Assembly: GCA_003696125.1 (NCBI GenBank)
Contig: RFHZ01000168.1
Coordinates: 1 to 8,018 of the forward strand
Origin: Nitrospinota bacterium
Lineage (GTDB): Bacteria > Tectomicrobia > Entotheonellia > J063
Direction: 5' to 3'
DNA: 8,018 nucleotides
Position numbers and translations under genes: made by a program. How positions within the stretch are numbered: the stretch's first letter is position 1; every line of letters begins with the position of its first letter. Below the pieces are notes generated by a model. The model searched no databases. It saw nothing but the letters and a program-made list of their open reading frames with translations, and was not told the origin of the DNA. Of this stretch, positions 1 through 6,976 are shown piece after piece.

Positions 1-107
1 CTTCTGAAGTCAGGACATCTACATAGGTTGTACTAAAGATAAACTCTTCATAAATTATGATATTTCGTCTGCACATCGGCCACGGATTTAAAGTCTTGAA
101 ATGCCAT
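1..107 (-). pseudogene. Possible 5' end of a hypothetical gene, apparently frameshifted
   Basis: On the minus strand an ATG at 107-105 opens a reading frame whose first residues are MAFQDFKSVADVQTKYHN, then a TGA stop at codon 20 (50-48). If one A is dropped from the AA pair near 53-54, the frame runs open to the window edge, reading roughly KYHIYEEFIFSTTYVDVLTSE. The start resembles, from memory, the N-terminus of a hypothetical family seen in cyanobacteria and other environmental bacteria; I cannot confirm this. A weak CAGGGA ribosome-binding-like site lies about 8 bases upstream. It would sit 106 bases downstream of the enolase-type gene on the same strand. The alternatives are a pseudogene remnant, a sequencing or assembly indel, or chance. 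Only about 36 codons are visible, so confidence is low. Confidence 0.3.
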
Positions 108-140
108 CCTGTATCCCTGCAGGGTTATAATAGACGAAAT
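62..140. repeat. 9-bp inverted repeat (arms 62-70 and 132-140)
   Basis: ATTTCGTCT at 62-70 and AGACGAAAT at 132-140 are perfect reverse complements separated by 61 bases. On the minus strand the arms flank the putative ATG at 107, so a transcript could fold around that start. Between them, CCCTGCAGGG at 115-124 is a perfect 10-bp palindrome overlapping the weak ribosome-binding-like site. A regulatory role is inference only. Confidence 0.4.
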
Positions 141-200
141 CTTCTTCTTTCCTGAAAATTCTGCTGTCATTATATCACGTCATCCCTCCGCTTGCAGTGG
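115..200 (-). promoter_or_regulatory. Possible promoter of the minus-strand 5' fragment
   Basis: Read on the minus strand, positions 174-169 spell a perfect TATAAT -10 box. It lies 61 bases upstream of the ATG at 107. The matching -35 position holds only a weak CTGCAA-like hexamer about 17 bases further upstream. The AT-rich composition makes chance -10 matches likely, so this is a tentative call. Confidence 0.25.
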
Positions 201-213
201 CAAAAGAGCCGGG

Positions 214-1398
214 TTACCAGTGCCATGTTCCCGGTTCGATCTCGATATACGGGTGCCGGGCGGCCACCTCCTCATCCAGCTCCACCCCCAGCCCCGGTTT
301 CGTGGGGGGGATGATATACCCATCCTGCCACTGGATCGGCTCTTTCAGTATCTCCGCGTGAAACCCACCCCAGGTCTCGATACTCTCCTGGATCAGGAAG
401 TTGGGGCTACACGTATCGAGCTGGATGTTTGCCGCACCCTCGATCGGACCACAGTACAGATGCGGGGCGATCTGGGCGTAGTGCGCCTCTGCCATGCCGG
501 CAATGGTCTTGGCCTCCAGGATCCCTCCCACCCGTCCGAGAGCCATCTGGAGGATGGCGGCTGCCTGCTTCTCCAGTAATTCGGCAAACTCGTACACCGT
601 GGACAACCGCTCCCCGGTGGCGATGGGGATGCTGGTCGCCTGGGCCACTCTGGCCATCTCCTTGACATTCTCTGGCGGTACCGGTTCCTCAAACCAGAGC
701 GGATCGTACTTCTCCAGGCGTCTGGCCAGGCGGATGGCGCTGTGCGTCGTCATCTGCCCATGGGTCCCGATCAGGATGTCACACCGGCTTCCTACCGCTT
801 CGCGCACGCTTCGTACCACCGCTTCCGCATTCTCCAGGGCCTCCAGGGAGAGGTCACGCGGGTCAAGGGGGGACATCAGATGCCGGATGGGATCCAGCTT
901 GATGGCCGTGAAGCCCTGCTGCACGTAGGCAGCAGCCCTGGTAGCAGCCAGGTCTGGGGTCGTATGCACGGCGATGCGATCAACCGTGTCTCCTGGGGCT
1001 TCGTACAGGTAGGTGTACGCCCTGAGCTTTTCGTGGTACTGGCCACCGAGCAGGTTGTAGATAGGCTGGTTCAGGGCCTTGCCGATGATGTCCCAGCAGG
1101 CCATCTCAAAGGCGCTGATCACCCCCATCTTGGTCAGATCCGGATGCTGTCCATACCCGCTGCTGTACAGGAGGCGACACAATTTCTCGATCTGAAAGGG
1201 ATTCGAACCGATGACGAACCGCTCCCCCATGTCCTCCAGCAACCGGGTAACGGTGTGGGGGTGAAAGGGCACCCCATAGGCCTCACCGAACCCCTCTATC
1301 CCGTCATTCGTGATGAGTTTCAAGAACACCCAGTTCCGTCCGCCGTGATGGGGAGGAGGATTCCCCACCACGTACGTCTTCAGGTCTGCGATCTTCAT
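214..1398 (-). CDS. Mandelate racemase/muconate lactonizing-type enolase superfamily enzyme (probable sugar-acid dehydratase)
   Basis: This 394-residue protein has the family's usual length. An N-terminal capping domain (about 1-125) precedes a TIM barrel and a C-terminal capping tail with PGLGVELDEEVAARHPY (368-384). Visible active-site elements are K167 in AIKLDP, H213 in GTHGQ, E237 in WFEEP, E263 in GERL and H313 in IAPHLYCGP. In this superfamily such residues bind Mg2+ and abstract the alpha proton of a carboxylate, commonly dehydrating sugar acids such as galactonate. The exact substrate cannot be read here. Two positions differ from D-galactonate dehydratase and mandelate racemase: G211 where the first metal-binding Asp is expected, and A286 where the His-Asp dyad Asp is expected. 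The start is supported by AAAAGGAG 10 bases upstream; the stop is TAA. The enzyme is presumably cytosolic, with no signal peptide. It stands alone on its strand, divergent from the AAA ATPase gene. Confidence 0.93.
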   Translation of the reverse strand: MKIADLKTYVVGNPPPHHGGRNWVFLKLITNDGIEGFGEAYGVPFHPHTVTRLLEDMGERFVIGSNPFQIEKLCRLLYSSGYGQHPDLTKMGVISAFEMACWDIIGKALNQPIYNLLGGQYHEKLRAYTYLYEAPGDTVDRIAVHTTPDLAATRAAAYVQQGFTAIKLDPIRHLMSPLDPRDLSLEALENAEAVVRSVREAVGSRCDILIGTHGQMTTHSAIRLARRLEKYDPLWFEEPVPPENVKEMARVAQATSIPIATGERLSTVYEFAELLEKQAAAILQMALGRVGGILEAKTIAGMAEAHYAQIAPHLYCGPIEGAANIQLDTCSPNFLIQESIETWGGFHAEILKEPIQWQDGYIIPPTKPGLGVELDEEVAARHPYIEIEPGTWHW

Positions 1399-1408
1399 GG
1401 TCTCTTCT

Positions 1409-1416
1409 CTCCTTTT
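1409..1416 (-). promoter_or_regulatory. Ribosome binding site of the enolase-type gene
   Basis: On the minus strand this reads AAAAGGAG, a strong Shine-Dalgarno match ending 10 bases before the ATG at 1398-1396. It supports that start over any upstream alternative. Confidence 0.75.
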
Positions 1417-1462
1417 CTCGGGGGCTCCCCGGGAGGAGGTTTGACTGATGGAAAACCGTTAT

Positions 1463-1622
1463 CTGCACCAGGAGGGAGGGGTGAGCCGCAGAGGAAAGGC
1501 GTCTGGGAGCGGAACGATTCACACCGGTGGCGATCCAGGAGGAGAAGAGCCCGGTAGAGAGATCCCTCCTGCGTAGCATGCCTGCAGTATATCCTCTTTC
1601 GTGGTGACCTGCAACACCAAAA
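1463..1622. repeat. Dispersed intergenic repeat, copy A
   Basis: This segment matches 7204-7374 in the same orientation. The core 1509-1591 aligns without gaps to 7260-7342 with 78 of 83 bases identical, and all five differences are transitions. An exact 30-base block runs 1520-1549. The left part (1463-1508) also matches, apart from a 10-base insertion in copy B; the right flank matches weakly to about 1622. The core contains the palindrome CACCGGTG (1522-1529), a potential stem CAGGAGG (1536-1542) with CCTCCTG (1565-1571), and GCATGC plus CTGCAG (1576-1587). No terminal inverted repeats or target duplications typical of an insertion sequence are evident. It fills the divergent spacer between the enolase-type and AAA ATPase genes. 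It could be a REP/MITE-like element or a shared functional RNA or control element. Confidence 0.85.
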
Positions 1623-1693
1623 CTCTTATCCGCAAAGAACGCCAAGGAAACCCGGTCTCCAGATTTTGGCTTTCAAGGCCCGGGAAACGGCGC

Positions 1694-1731
1694 TTGACAT
1701 TTTACCACTTGATATATTTACCGTGTGGTAA
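1694..1731 (+). promoter_or_regulatory. Candidate promoter with overlapping inverted repeat upstream of the AAA ATPase gene
   Basis: A perfect TTGACA -35 hexamer lies at 1694-1699. An AT-rich GATATATTTA tract follows, offering a weak -10 (TATTTA, 1715-1720, 15-base spacer). Overlapping it, TTACCAC (1702-1708) and GTGGTAA (1725-1731) form a perfect 7-bp inverted repeat with centres 23 bases apart, near two helical turns. That spacing suits a dimeric repressor operator; the regulator is unknown. The ATG follows 24 bases later. Confidence 0.5.
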
Positions 1732-1755
1732 GTAAACATCACGGAGAGAAGGAGT

Positions 1756-3474
1756 ATGCTGAACTACCTCTATCCCGCCGATGAGCGAGCCCTGTTCACC
1801 GATAGGGAGTATCTCTTGGGGCTGCTGGAGATGTGTCGCTCCGAACTGGAAGCCGGCCGACGTAAGCACCTGGCCCTCATCGGCCTGCGTCGCATCGGCA
1901 AAACCCTCCTCCTCAAAGAGTTCCTCCTCCGCCTCCTGCAACGGGCCAACACTTCTCCATCCGTCCTCCCTCTCTACCTCGACCTGCAGCGCATCGGACT
2001 CTCTCCAGAGTTTTTCGCCCTCGAATATGTCGGTGCTACGCTCTACTGGTTCCAGACCCGGGGTCGGGAACGACCAGACACTCACACCGATCCCGCCGCC
2101 CAACTGCGCCTGGCCACCACCCTCGGCAAGCCGCAGACCCTCGACGCCCTCCTGCAATTGCATCAGGCGCTACGGGAACACCCCATCCCCCATCATCGCC
2201 TGCTGGAGCAGGCCTTCGCCTTCCCTGAAATCCTGGCCACCGAAACCGGCACCCGTTTTCTCATCATCCTGGACGAGTTCCAGGAAATCACCCGTCTTTC
2301 CAACTACCCCCAGGTGGATGACGTCCTGGAGATCTTCCGCGCTGTCCTGCAGACCCAATCCCGGGTGTCTTACATCGTTGCCGGCTCAGCCATCAGCTTC
2401 ATGGAACGCATACTCCACCACGCCCAGTCCCCTCTCTTCGTCCACTTCCGGAGTGAATCGGTCGGCCCCTTTACCCGTGAGGATACGGTGCAACTGGCCG
2501 GTAAGATCCTCGGAGATCGAACGCTCCCGGCAGACGCCCTGCAGACCCTCTTCACCTGGACCTCTGGTCATCCCTTCTATGTCTACGCTGTGGCCGAGCG
2601 GGCCAGAGAAATGACCCTGCTTTTCCAGCGGGAGGTAGATGACCAGCTGCTGCGCGAGGCCTTTGTCCTGGAAACCCTCTCCAGTACAGGACGCATCTAC
2701 AACCTCTGCCGTTACGTGGTCGAGGAATCCATGGCCCAGGCACGAGGTCAAACCCTGCTACGCTTGGTGCTGCAACTCCTGGCTCAGAGCCCTGCCCCCC
2801 TCACCCTCACCGAACTCGGTCGCCGCCTGAAGCGTGCCTCCGGTGTCACCCGTAACCTGCTCAATCGCCTCATCGAGGTGGATCTGGTGGTCCAGCGAAA
2901 CGGGGCCTTTGACCTGCGAGACCCTGTGCTCAAGGTCTGGCTGGCCTATTTCCATGCTGGAGTGGAACTACTGGCCATGCCCCGCCGGGAGCTCCTGGAA
3001 CACCTGGTTACCGACATGAGCGAACGCTTCCAGCGGGTCAGTTTGGAACTGGGGTTGGCCAGGGAGAGTCAGGTACGGGAACTCATGGCAGCGTTTCACG
3101 GCCAGCGCGTCCCTGGTGAGTGGTTCGGTCGGTCCGGTTCTTTCCAGCTCCCCACCTTCCACCGCATCACGCCTTACCAGAGTCGTGATGGCCAGGTGGA
3201 ACTGGATGCCGTGGCCAGTGGGGATGCCCTCTGGGTGGTCGAGATCAAGTGGAAGAACCAGCCTGCCAGCCGGGCCGATCTGGAGCGGTTTCTGACCCGT
3301 GTCCATCGGGTCCAGGCCGACCTGCCCGGCACGCCGCACGCCTGCTGGTTCATCGCCAAAGCCGGTTTCAAGGACTCTGCCCTGCGCTTTGGCCGGCAGA
3401 AGGGGATCCTTCTCAGTACCCCTGACGACCTGCAACAGCTTGCGGAGCGGCTGAGGGTACGGTTTGCGAAGTGA
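1756..3474 (+). CDS. AAA family ATPase with winged-helix and C-terminal PD-(D/E)XK-like domain (COG1672-type)
   Basis: This 572-residue protein has an N-terminal ATPase domain. Walker A is GLRRIGKT (43-50), Walker B is LIILDEF (169-175, D173/E174), and a sensor-like VAGS lies at 208-211. About residues 335-396 read as a winged helix, ending in DPVLKVWLAYF. The C-terminus contains ELD (D484) followed by VVEIKWKN (E496, K498), the spacing of a PD-(D/E)XK nuclease-like fold as in the DUF234 region of archaeal-type ATPases (PF01637/COG1672). The biochemical role of these proteins is largely unknown, and I infer only ATP-dependent action, perhaps on nucleic acid. An in-frame TAA at 1729-1731 blocks longer starts. 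ACGGAG at 1741-1746 is the better-spaced ribosome binding site, since AAGGAG ends only one base before the ATG. The stop is TGA. The gene converges on the cyclase gene with a 31-base gap lacking a clear terminator hairpin. Confidence 0.9.
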   Translation: MLNYLYPADERALFTDREYLLGLLEMCRSELEAGRRKHLALIGLRRIGKTLLLKEFLLRLLQRANTSPSVLPLYLDLQRIGLSPEFFALEYVGATLYWFQTRGRERPDTHTDPAAQLRLATTLGKPQTLDALLQLHQALREHPIPHHRLLEQAFAFPEILATETGTRFLIILDEFQEITRLSNYPQVDDVLEIFRAVLQTQSRVSYIVAGSAISFMERILHHAQSPLFVHFRSESVGPFTREDTVQLAGKILGDRTLPADALQTLFTWTSGHPFYVYAVAERAREMTLLFQREVDDQLLREAFVLETLSSTGRIYNLCRYVVEESMAQARGQTLLRLVLQLLAQSPAPLTLTELGRRLKRASGVTRNLLNRLIEVDLVVQRNGAFDLRDPVLKVWLAYFHAGVELLAMPRRELLEHLVTDMSERFQRVSLELGLARESQVRELMAAFHGQRVPGEWFGRSGSFQLPTFHRITPYQSRDGQVELDAVASGDALWVVEIKWKNQPASRADLERFLTRVHRVQADLPGTPHACWFIAKAGFKDSALRFGRQKGILLSTPDDLQQLAERLRVRFAK

Positions 3475-3505
3475 TATCCAGACCTTGCTCCAGGGAGGGA
3501 TTCTT

Positions 3506-6500
3506 TTACGTCAACTCCGCCAGCAACGCCCTGGCCTCCTGCAGGTCTCTGGTCTCAAATCCTTCCGTAAACCAGCCATAGATCGGTGCCAGCAACTCCC
3601 GCGCTTCTGCACGTTTCCCTTGCTGTTGCCACAGCCGGCTCAGACTCATCACTGCCCGCAACTCCAGCGATTTGGCCTGCTGGCGGCGGGCAATGTCCAG
3701 GGCCTGCCGGAAACAGGTTTCTGCCTCTTCGGCAGGGGCAGGGCAAGCCCTGCCCGCAATGGGCGCAGCATGTAGCTCTCCTACGGCAGCGGATTGCTGC
3801 AGGAGCAACTCCCCCTTGAGCCGATACAGCTCCGCCTCCCAGAAACGCTCACCCGTCTCCTCCACCAGAGCCAGCGCCCCGGTCAGCGAACCGAGTCCCT
3901 CCCCTGTCCGCCCCGCTTTCCCGTATGTCTCGGCCAGGCGGGAAAGATGATGCGGCACCACCAGATTCGCCCCGGTGCTCTGCCAGGCGTCCAGACCTTC
4001 CTGTATCTGTGCTATCCCCTCTGCTGTCTTTCCCTGCTCGACCAGCGCCCCTCCCCGATCCACAACCCCATGTGCCAGCCACTGGGCAATACTGTGCTCG
4101 GTAGAGAGGACAATATTTGCCTCTGCCAGCTCCAGCCCTCTCTGGTGCTCACGACGCAGGTAATGGACAGTGGCCGCAATGCTCAGGGCAAAGGCCAGGC
4201 TGAAGGGCTGGGAGAGCTCTTGAGCCTGGTTGAGCGCCTCATAGATTGTATGCCGGGCCTGATCCGGATAGCCAATCAACCAGAGGGTCCAGGCCGTATA
4301 GAGCTGACACACCACTCCAGGATCGGCTCCATAGAGGAAAGCCAGAGCACGATGCTGCTGGCGATCGTAGAGCGTGATCCCCGGCTCCAGGTAGTTTTGG
4401 GCAGGGAGAAGTTCTCCCCGGAAGAAGAGGGTCGTCCCCATGACGCGGTGCGCCTCTACGAGGAGAGCAGGGTCTTGTAGCCGTTGGGCCAGAGCAAAGA
4501 GTCGCTCTCCGAATTCACAACTCCTCCCTAACTCTCCCTTCAGCAGATGCCAATTCCAGAGTCCCCGCAACACCAGGAAGAGCTGGGGGCTTTCTTCGAG
4601 GTGCTGGCATAGCTTCCAGGCGCGGGTAAAAGCTTCTTTCACTTCCAAAGATCCATAGCCTTTGGTCGCGATCAAGGGCACGCCCAGAGTGATTTGCAGG
4701 GTGAGTTCCTGTTGAATGCGCTCCGGAGTATCCGGCAGGGTTTGCAGCACGGCCAGCCCCCTGGCCAGGTGAGCGATCGCTTCTCGATGAGCCGAGCGCT
4801 CGATTGCCTGCTGGCCGGCCTGCTGCCAGTAGGGAAGAGCCTGGGCGTTCAGCCCGGCCTCCGTGTAGTGATGCGCCACCAGTTCCGGCTGGGTCTCTAC
4901 CGTCTCCGGAAACCGGGCTTCCAGGGCCTGGGCAATCTGCTGGTGATACTGTTGCCGGGTGCTCTTGAGCAAGGACTGATACGCCACCTCCTGGATGAGC
5001 GCATGTTTAAAGCGATAATTCGCCTGCGGGAGGAATCCCTGCTGGTAGAGAAGTTCTGCTTCCACGAGCTGCGCCAAGGCGTGTTGCAGGGCGGTCTCCT
5101 CTAGAGGCGACACGGTCTGAAGGAGGGTATAGGAAAACTGGCGGCCGATGGTGGCGCCCAGTTGCGCGATCCCCTTCACCGCGGCTAACCGGTCCAGTCG
5201 TGCCATCAACGAATCGTGGAGGGTCGTCGGAATAGCCAGGGGCGGTAAGGGGCCTGTCAACACATACTGCGCTCCGTCTTCTCTTACCAGACCAGATTCC
5301 AGCACCATCTTGGTTAATTCTTCTACAAAGAGGGGCACGCCATCCGTCTTGGTCACGATCTGGTCCAACACCGCCGGAGGGAGGGTTTTCCCTCGGGTCA
5401 GTCGTTTCACCATCAGGGTGGTCTGCGGCCGGGTCAACCGCTGCAGGGTGATCGGGGTCAGGTGGGCTCGTCCTGGCCATGGGAAGACAAATCCTGGCCG
5501 ATAGGTGAGCAGCGTCAATATCCGGGCAGTGGGCCCCTGATCGACCAAGAGACCGAGCAACTCCAACGTGGAGGGATCTACCCAGTGCAGATCCTCTACC
5601 ACCAAAAGCAGTGGTTGCTGGGCTGCCCGCTGCAAGAGAATGGTGAGGAGCGCCTGTAAGGTCTGTCTGCGTTGTTGTTCCGGAGAAAGCGGCAGCGGAG
5701 CATACGCCTCGCCGAGTGGCAGGGAGAGCAGGGTGGCAAACAGGGGGACCATCTGGGGGAGGGGTAAGCCATACTGGACCAGCCATCCCTCGAGTTTGTG
5801 TAATTTGTGGGTGGGGGATTCCTCTGGGGCAAACTGGAGCACCACACGCTGCAGGAGCTCAATGAACGGATACAAGGCACTGTGCTGATGATAGGGGGAA
5901 CACTGGCATGGCGTCAACCAGGCCTGGGGATCGTCGGCAACATGTTCTTTCAGCACCTGCACCAGCCGCGATTTGCCGATCCCGGCTTCCCCACTCACCG
6001 TGACAAGCTGCCCGTGTCCCTCCCTGACCTGCTCCCAGCGCTCCAGCAAGAGCCCGACCTCTTGCTCGCGTCCGACCAGGGGCGTGAGTCTCGTAGTGCC
6101 GATGACCTCCAGGCGACTGCGTGCTGCACTCTCTCGCACCACGTGATACACGTCCACCGGCTGGGCGATGCCTTTCAGGACCTGTGTCCCCAGCGGCTCA
6201 CAGGCAAAAAAGCCTTCGATGAGTCGATGGGTGGCGGCACTGATCACCACCCGGTCCGGCATCGCGATCCCTTGCAACCGTGCGGCAATGTTTGGCGTCT
6301 CCCCCAGGGCTAACTGCTCCCGTTTGACTCCACTCCCCACCGCGCCGACCACTACGGACCCGGTATGAATCCCGATCCGCACCGGGAGCGGAAAAGGCGT
6401 CGCTAGCTGGGAGAGGGCTTCGACAATGCCCAGTCCCGTGCGCACCGCCCGTTGCGCATCGTCTTCGTGGGCGTGAGGATAGCCAAAATAGACCAGCACC

Positions 6501-6976
6501 CCATCCCCCAAGTACTGCGCGATATGCCCATCAAAGCGCTGGATCACGGCGGTACAGGTCGTATGATAGGCCTGGAGCAAGGCGCGTAGCTCTTCCGGAT
6601 CGAGCTGGCTGGCCAGCTTCGTCGAATCGACCAGATCACAGAAAAGCACCGTGAGCTGGCGGCGTTCCGCCTCCGGAGGAGAAGGGTCTGGGGAGAGGCC
6701 TTCCACCGGGACAGGATATTTTGCCGCACTGACAGGTTGTGCCTCGGTCTGAGAAGGTGGACAGGCAGGCTGTGCACTCACTTCCGCACCACCGGTCCAT
6801 ACCAGCACCCGGCCCTCCTCATCTCTGGCCAGTTGCTTGGCGTAGATCATCTCCTCCCTGACCGCTTCCAGGTACTCGTCATCCAGGTGGAACCGGAGCT
6901 TGAGTGCACGATAGGAGACGCGCTGCTCCTGCCGAAGCAGCGCAATAATCCGGGACAGGATCTCGTCAAACGTCAT
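3506..6976 (-). CDS. Class III nucleotidyl cyclase-AAA ATPase-TPR multidomain signalling protein
   Basis: This 1156-residue protein is assembled from four parts. Residues 1-62 look like a winged helix. A class III cyclase domain (about 104-281) has metal-binding D114 (LFCDLVDST) and D158 (YLGDGV), plus transition-state N229 and R233 (NIAAR). T227 lies in GETPN, where class IIIb adenylyl cyclases have Thr instead of the purine-recognising Asp. The catalytic set therefore looks intact, and cAMP is the likeliest product. An AAA_16/STAND-like ATPase follows (about 293-560), with Walker A GEAGIGKS (329-336) and Walker B LLLVVEDLHWVD (456-467). From about 690 to the end are helical TPR-type repeats, probably for partner or ligand binding. 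There are no membrane segments, so the protein should be cytosolic. The start is supported by an AAGGGAA site on the minus strand, 5 bases before the ATG; the stop is TAA. Residues about 1060-1082 hold an unusual insertion encoded partly by a palindromic repeat. Stimulus and targets are unknown. Confidence 0.93.
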   Translation of the reverse strand: MTFDEILSRIIALLRQEQRVSYRALKLRFHLDDEYLEAVREEMIYAKQLARDEEGRVLVWTGGAEVSAQPACPPSQTEAQPVSAAKYPVPVEGLSPDPSPPEAERRQLTVLFCDLVDSTKLASQLDPEELRALLQAYHTTCTAVIQRFDGHIAQYLGDGVLVYFGYPHAHEDDAQRAVRTGLGIVEALSQLATPFPLPVRIGIHTGSVVVGAVGSGVKREQLALGETPNIAARLQGIAMPDRVVISAATHRLIEGFFACEPLGTQVLKGIAQPVDVYHVVRESAARSRLEVIGTTRLTPLVGREQEVGLLLERWEQVREGHGQLVTVSGEAGIGKSRLVQVLKEHVADDPQAWLTPCQCSPYHQHSALYPFIELLQRVVLQFAPEESPTHKLHKLEGWLVQYGLPLPQMVPLFATLLSLPLGEAYAPLPLSPEQQRRQTLQALLTILLQRAAQQPLLLVVEDLHWVDPSTLELLGLLVDQGPTARILTLLTYRPGFVFPWPGRAHLTPITLQRLTRPQTTLMVKRLTRGKTLPPAVLDQIVTKTDGVPLFVEELTKMVLESGLVREDGAQYVLTGPLPPLAIPTTLHDSLMARLDRLAAVKGIAQLGATIGRQFSYTLLQTVSPLEETALQHALAQLVEAELLYQQGFLPQANYRFKHALIQEVAYQSLLKSTRQQYHQQIAQALEARFPETVETQPELVAHHYTEAGLNAQALPYWQQAGQQAIERSAHREAIAHLARGLAVLQTLPDTPERIQQELTLQITLGVPLIATKGYGSLEVKEAFTRAWKLCQHLEESPQLFLVLRGLWNWHLLKGELGRSCEFGERLFALAQRLQDPALLVEAHRVMGTTLFFRGELLPAQNYLEPGITLYDRQQHRALAFLYGADPGVVCQLYTAWTLWLIGYPDQARHTIYEALNQAQELSQPFSLAFALSIAATVHYLRREHQRGLELAEANIVLSTEHSIAQWLAHGVVDRGGALVEQGKTAEGIAQIQEGLDAWQSTGANLVVPHHLSRLAETYGKAGRTGEGLGSLTGALALVEETGERFWEAELYRLKGELLLQQSAAVGELHAAPIAGRACPAPAEEAETCFRQALDIARRQQAKSLELRAVMSLSRLWQQQGKRAEARELLAPIYGWFTEGFETRDLQEARALLAELT
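3736..3755. repeat. REP-like palindrome embedded in frame in the cyclase/TPR gene
   Basis: GGGCAGGGCAAGCCCTGCCC has perfect 9-bp arms around a two-base AA centre. It encodes residues about 1075-1081 (GRACPAP) on the minus strand, within a longer linker between a helix ending LLLQQ and the next starting EAETCFRQAL. Similar GC-rich palindromes are common intergenic repeats in several environmental bacteria (recollection). The frame is preserved. The full insertion probably extends to about 3790. Confidence 0.7.

Noticed and set aside
1415-1440. CTCCC-C-GGGAG palindrome as a terminator or operator
   Set aside because: It has a one-base centre and cannot form an RNA hairpin; in GC-rich spacer such a short palindrome is expected by chance.
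742-1557. Long plus-strand open frame opposite the enolase-type gene
   Set aside because: It is antisense to a well-supported enzyme with conserved catalytic motifs, has a low-complexity composition and no family features. It is a by-product of GC-rich codon use.
1304-1645. 113-codon minus-strand frame covering repeat A and overlapping the enolase start
   Set aside because: Not called as a gene: only the 28-codon repeat core is shared with copy B, no ribosome binding site supports it, and it overlaps a better-supported start.
1781-2614. 277-codon plus-strand frame inside the AAA ATPase gene
   Set aside because: Its translation is Ser/Pro/Arg-rich without motifs, while the overlapping frame carries intact Walker A and B.
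3475-3505. Possible shared terminator between the convergent ATPase and cyclase genes
   Set aside because: Only a 4-bp CTCC/GGAG dyad with a 2-base gap is present, without a proper loop. The short TTCTTTTA run is not preceded by a stable stem.
5007-5786. 259-codon minus-strand frame inside the cyclase gene
   Set aside because: It lies in an alternative frame of the ATPase domain coding region; the main frame is continuous and motif-bearing.
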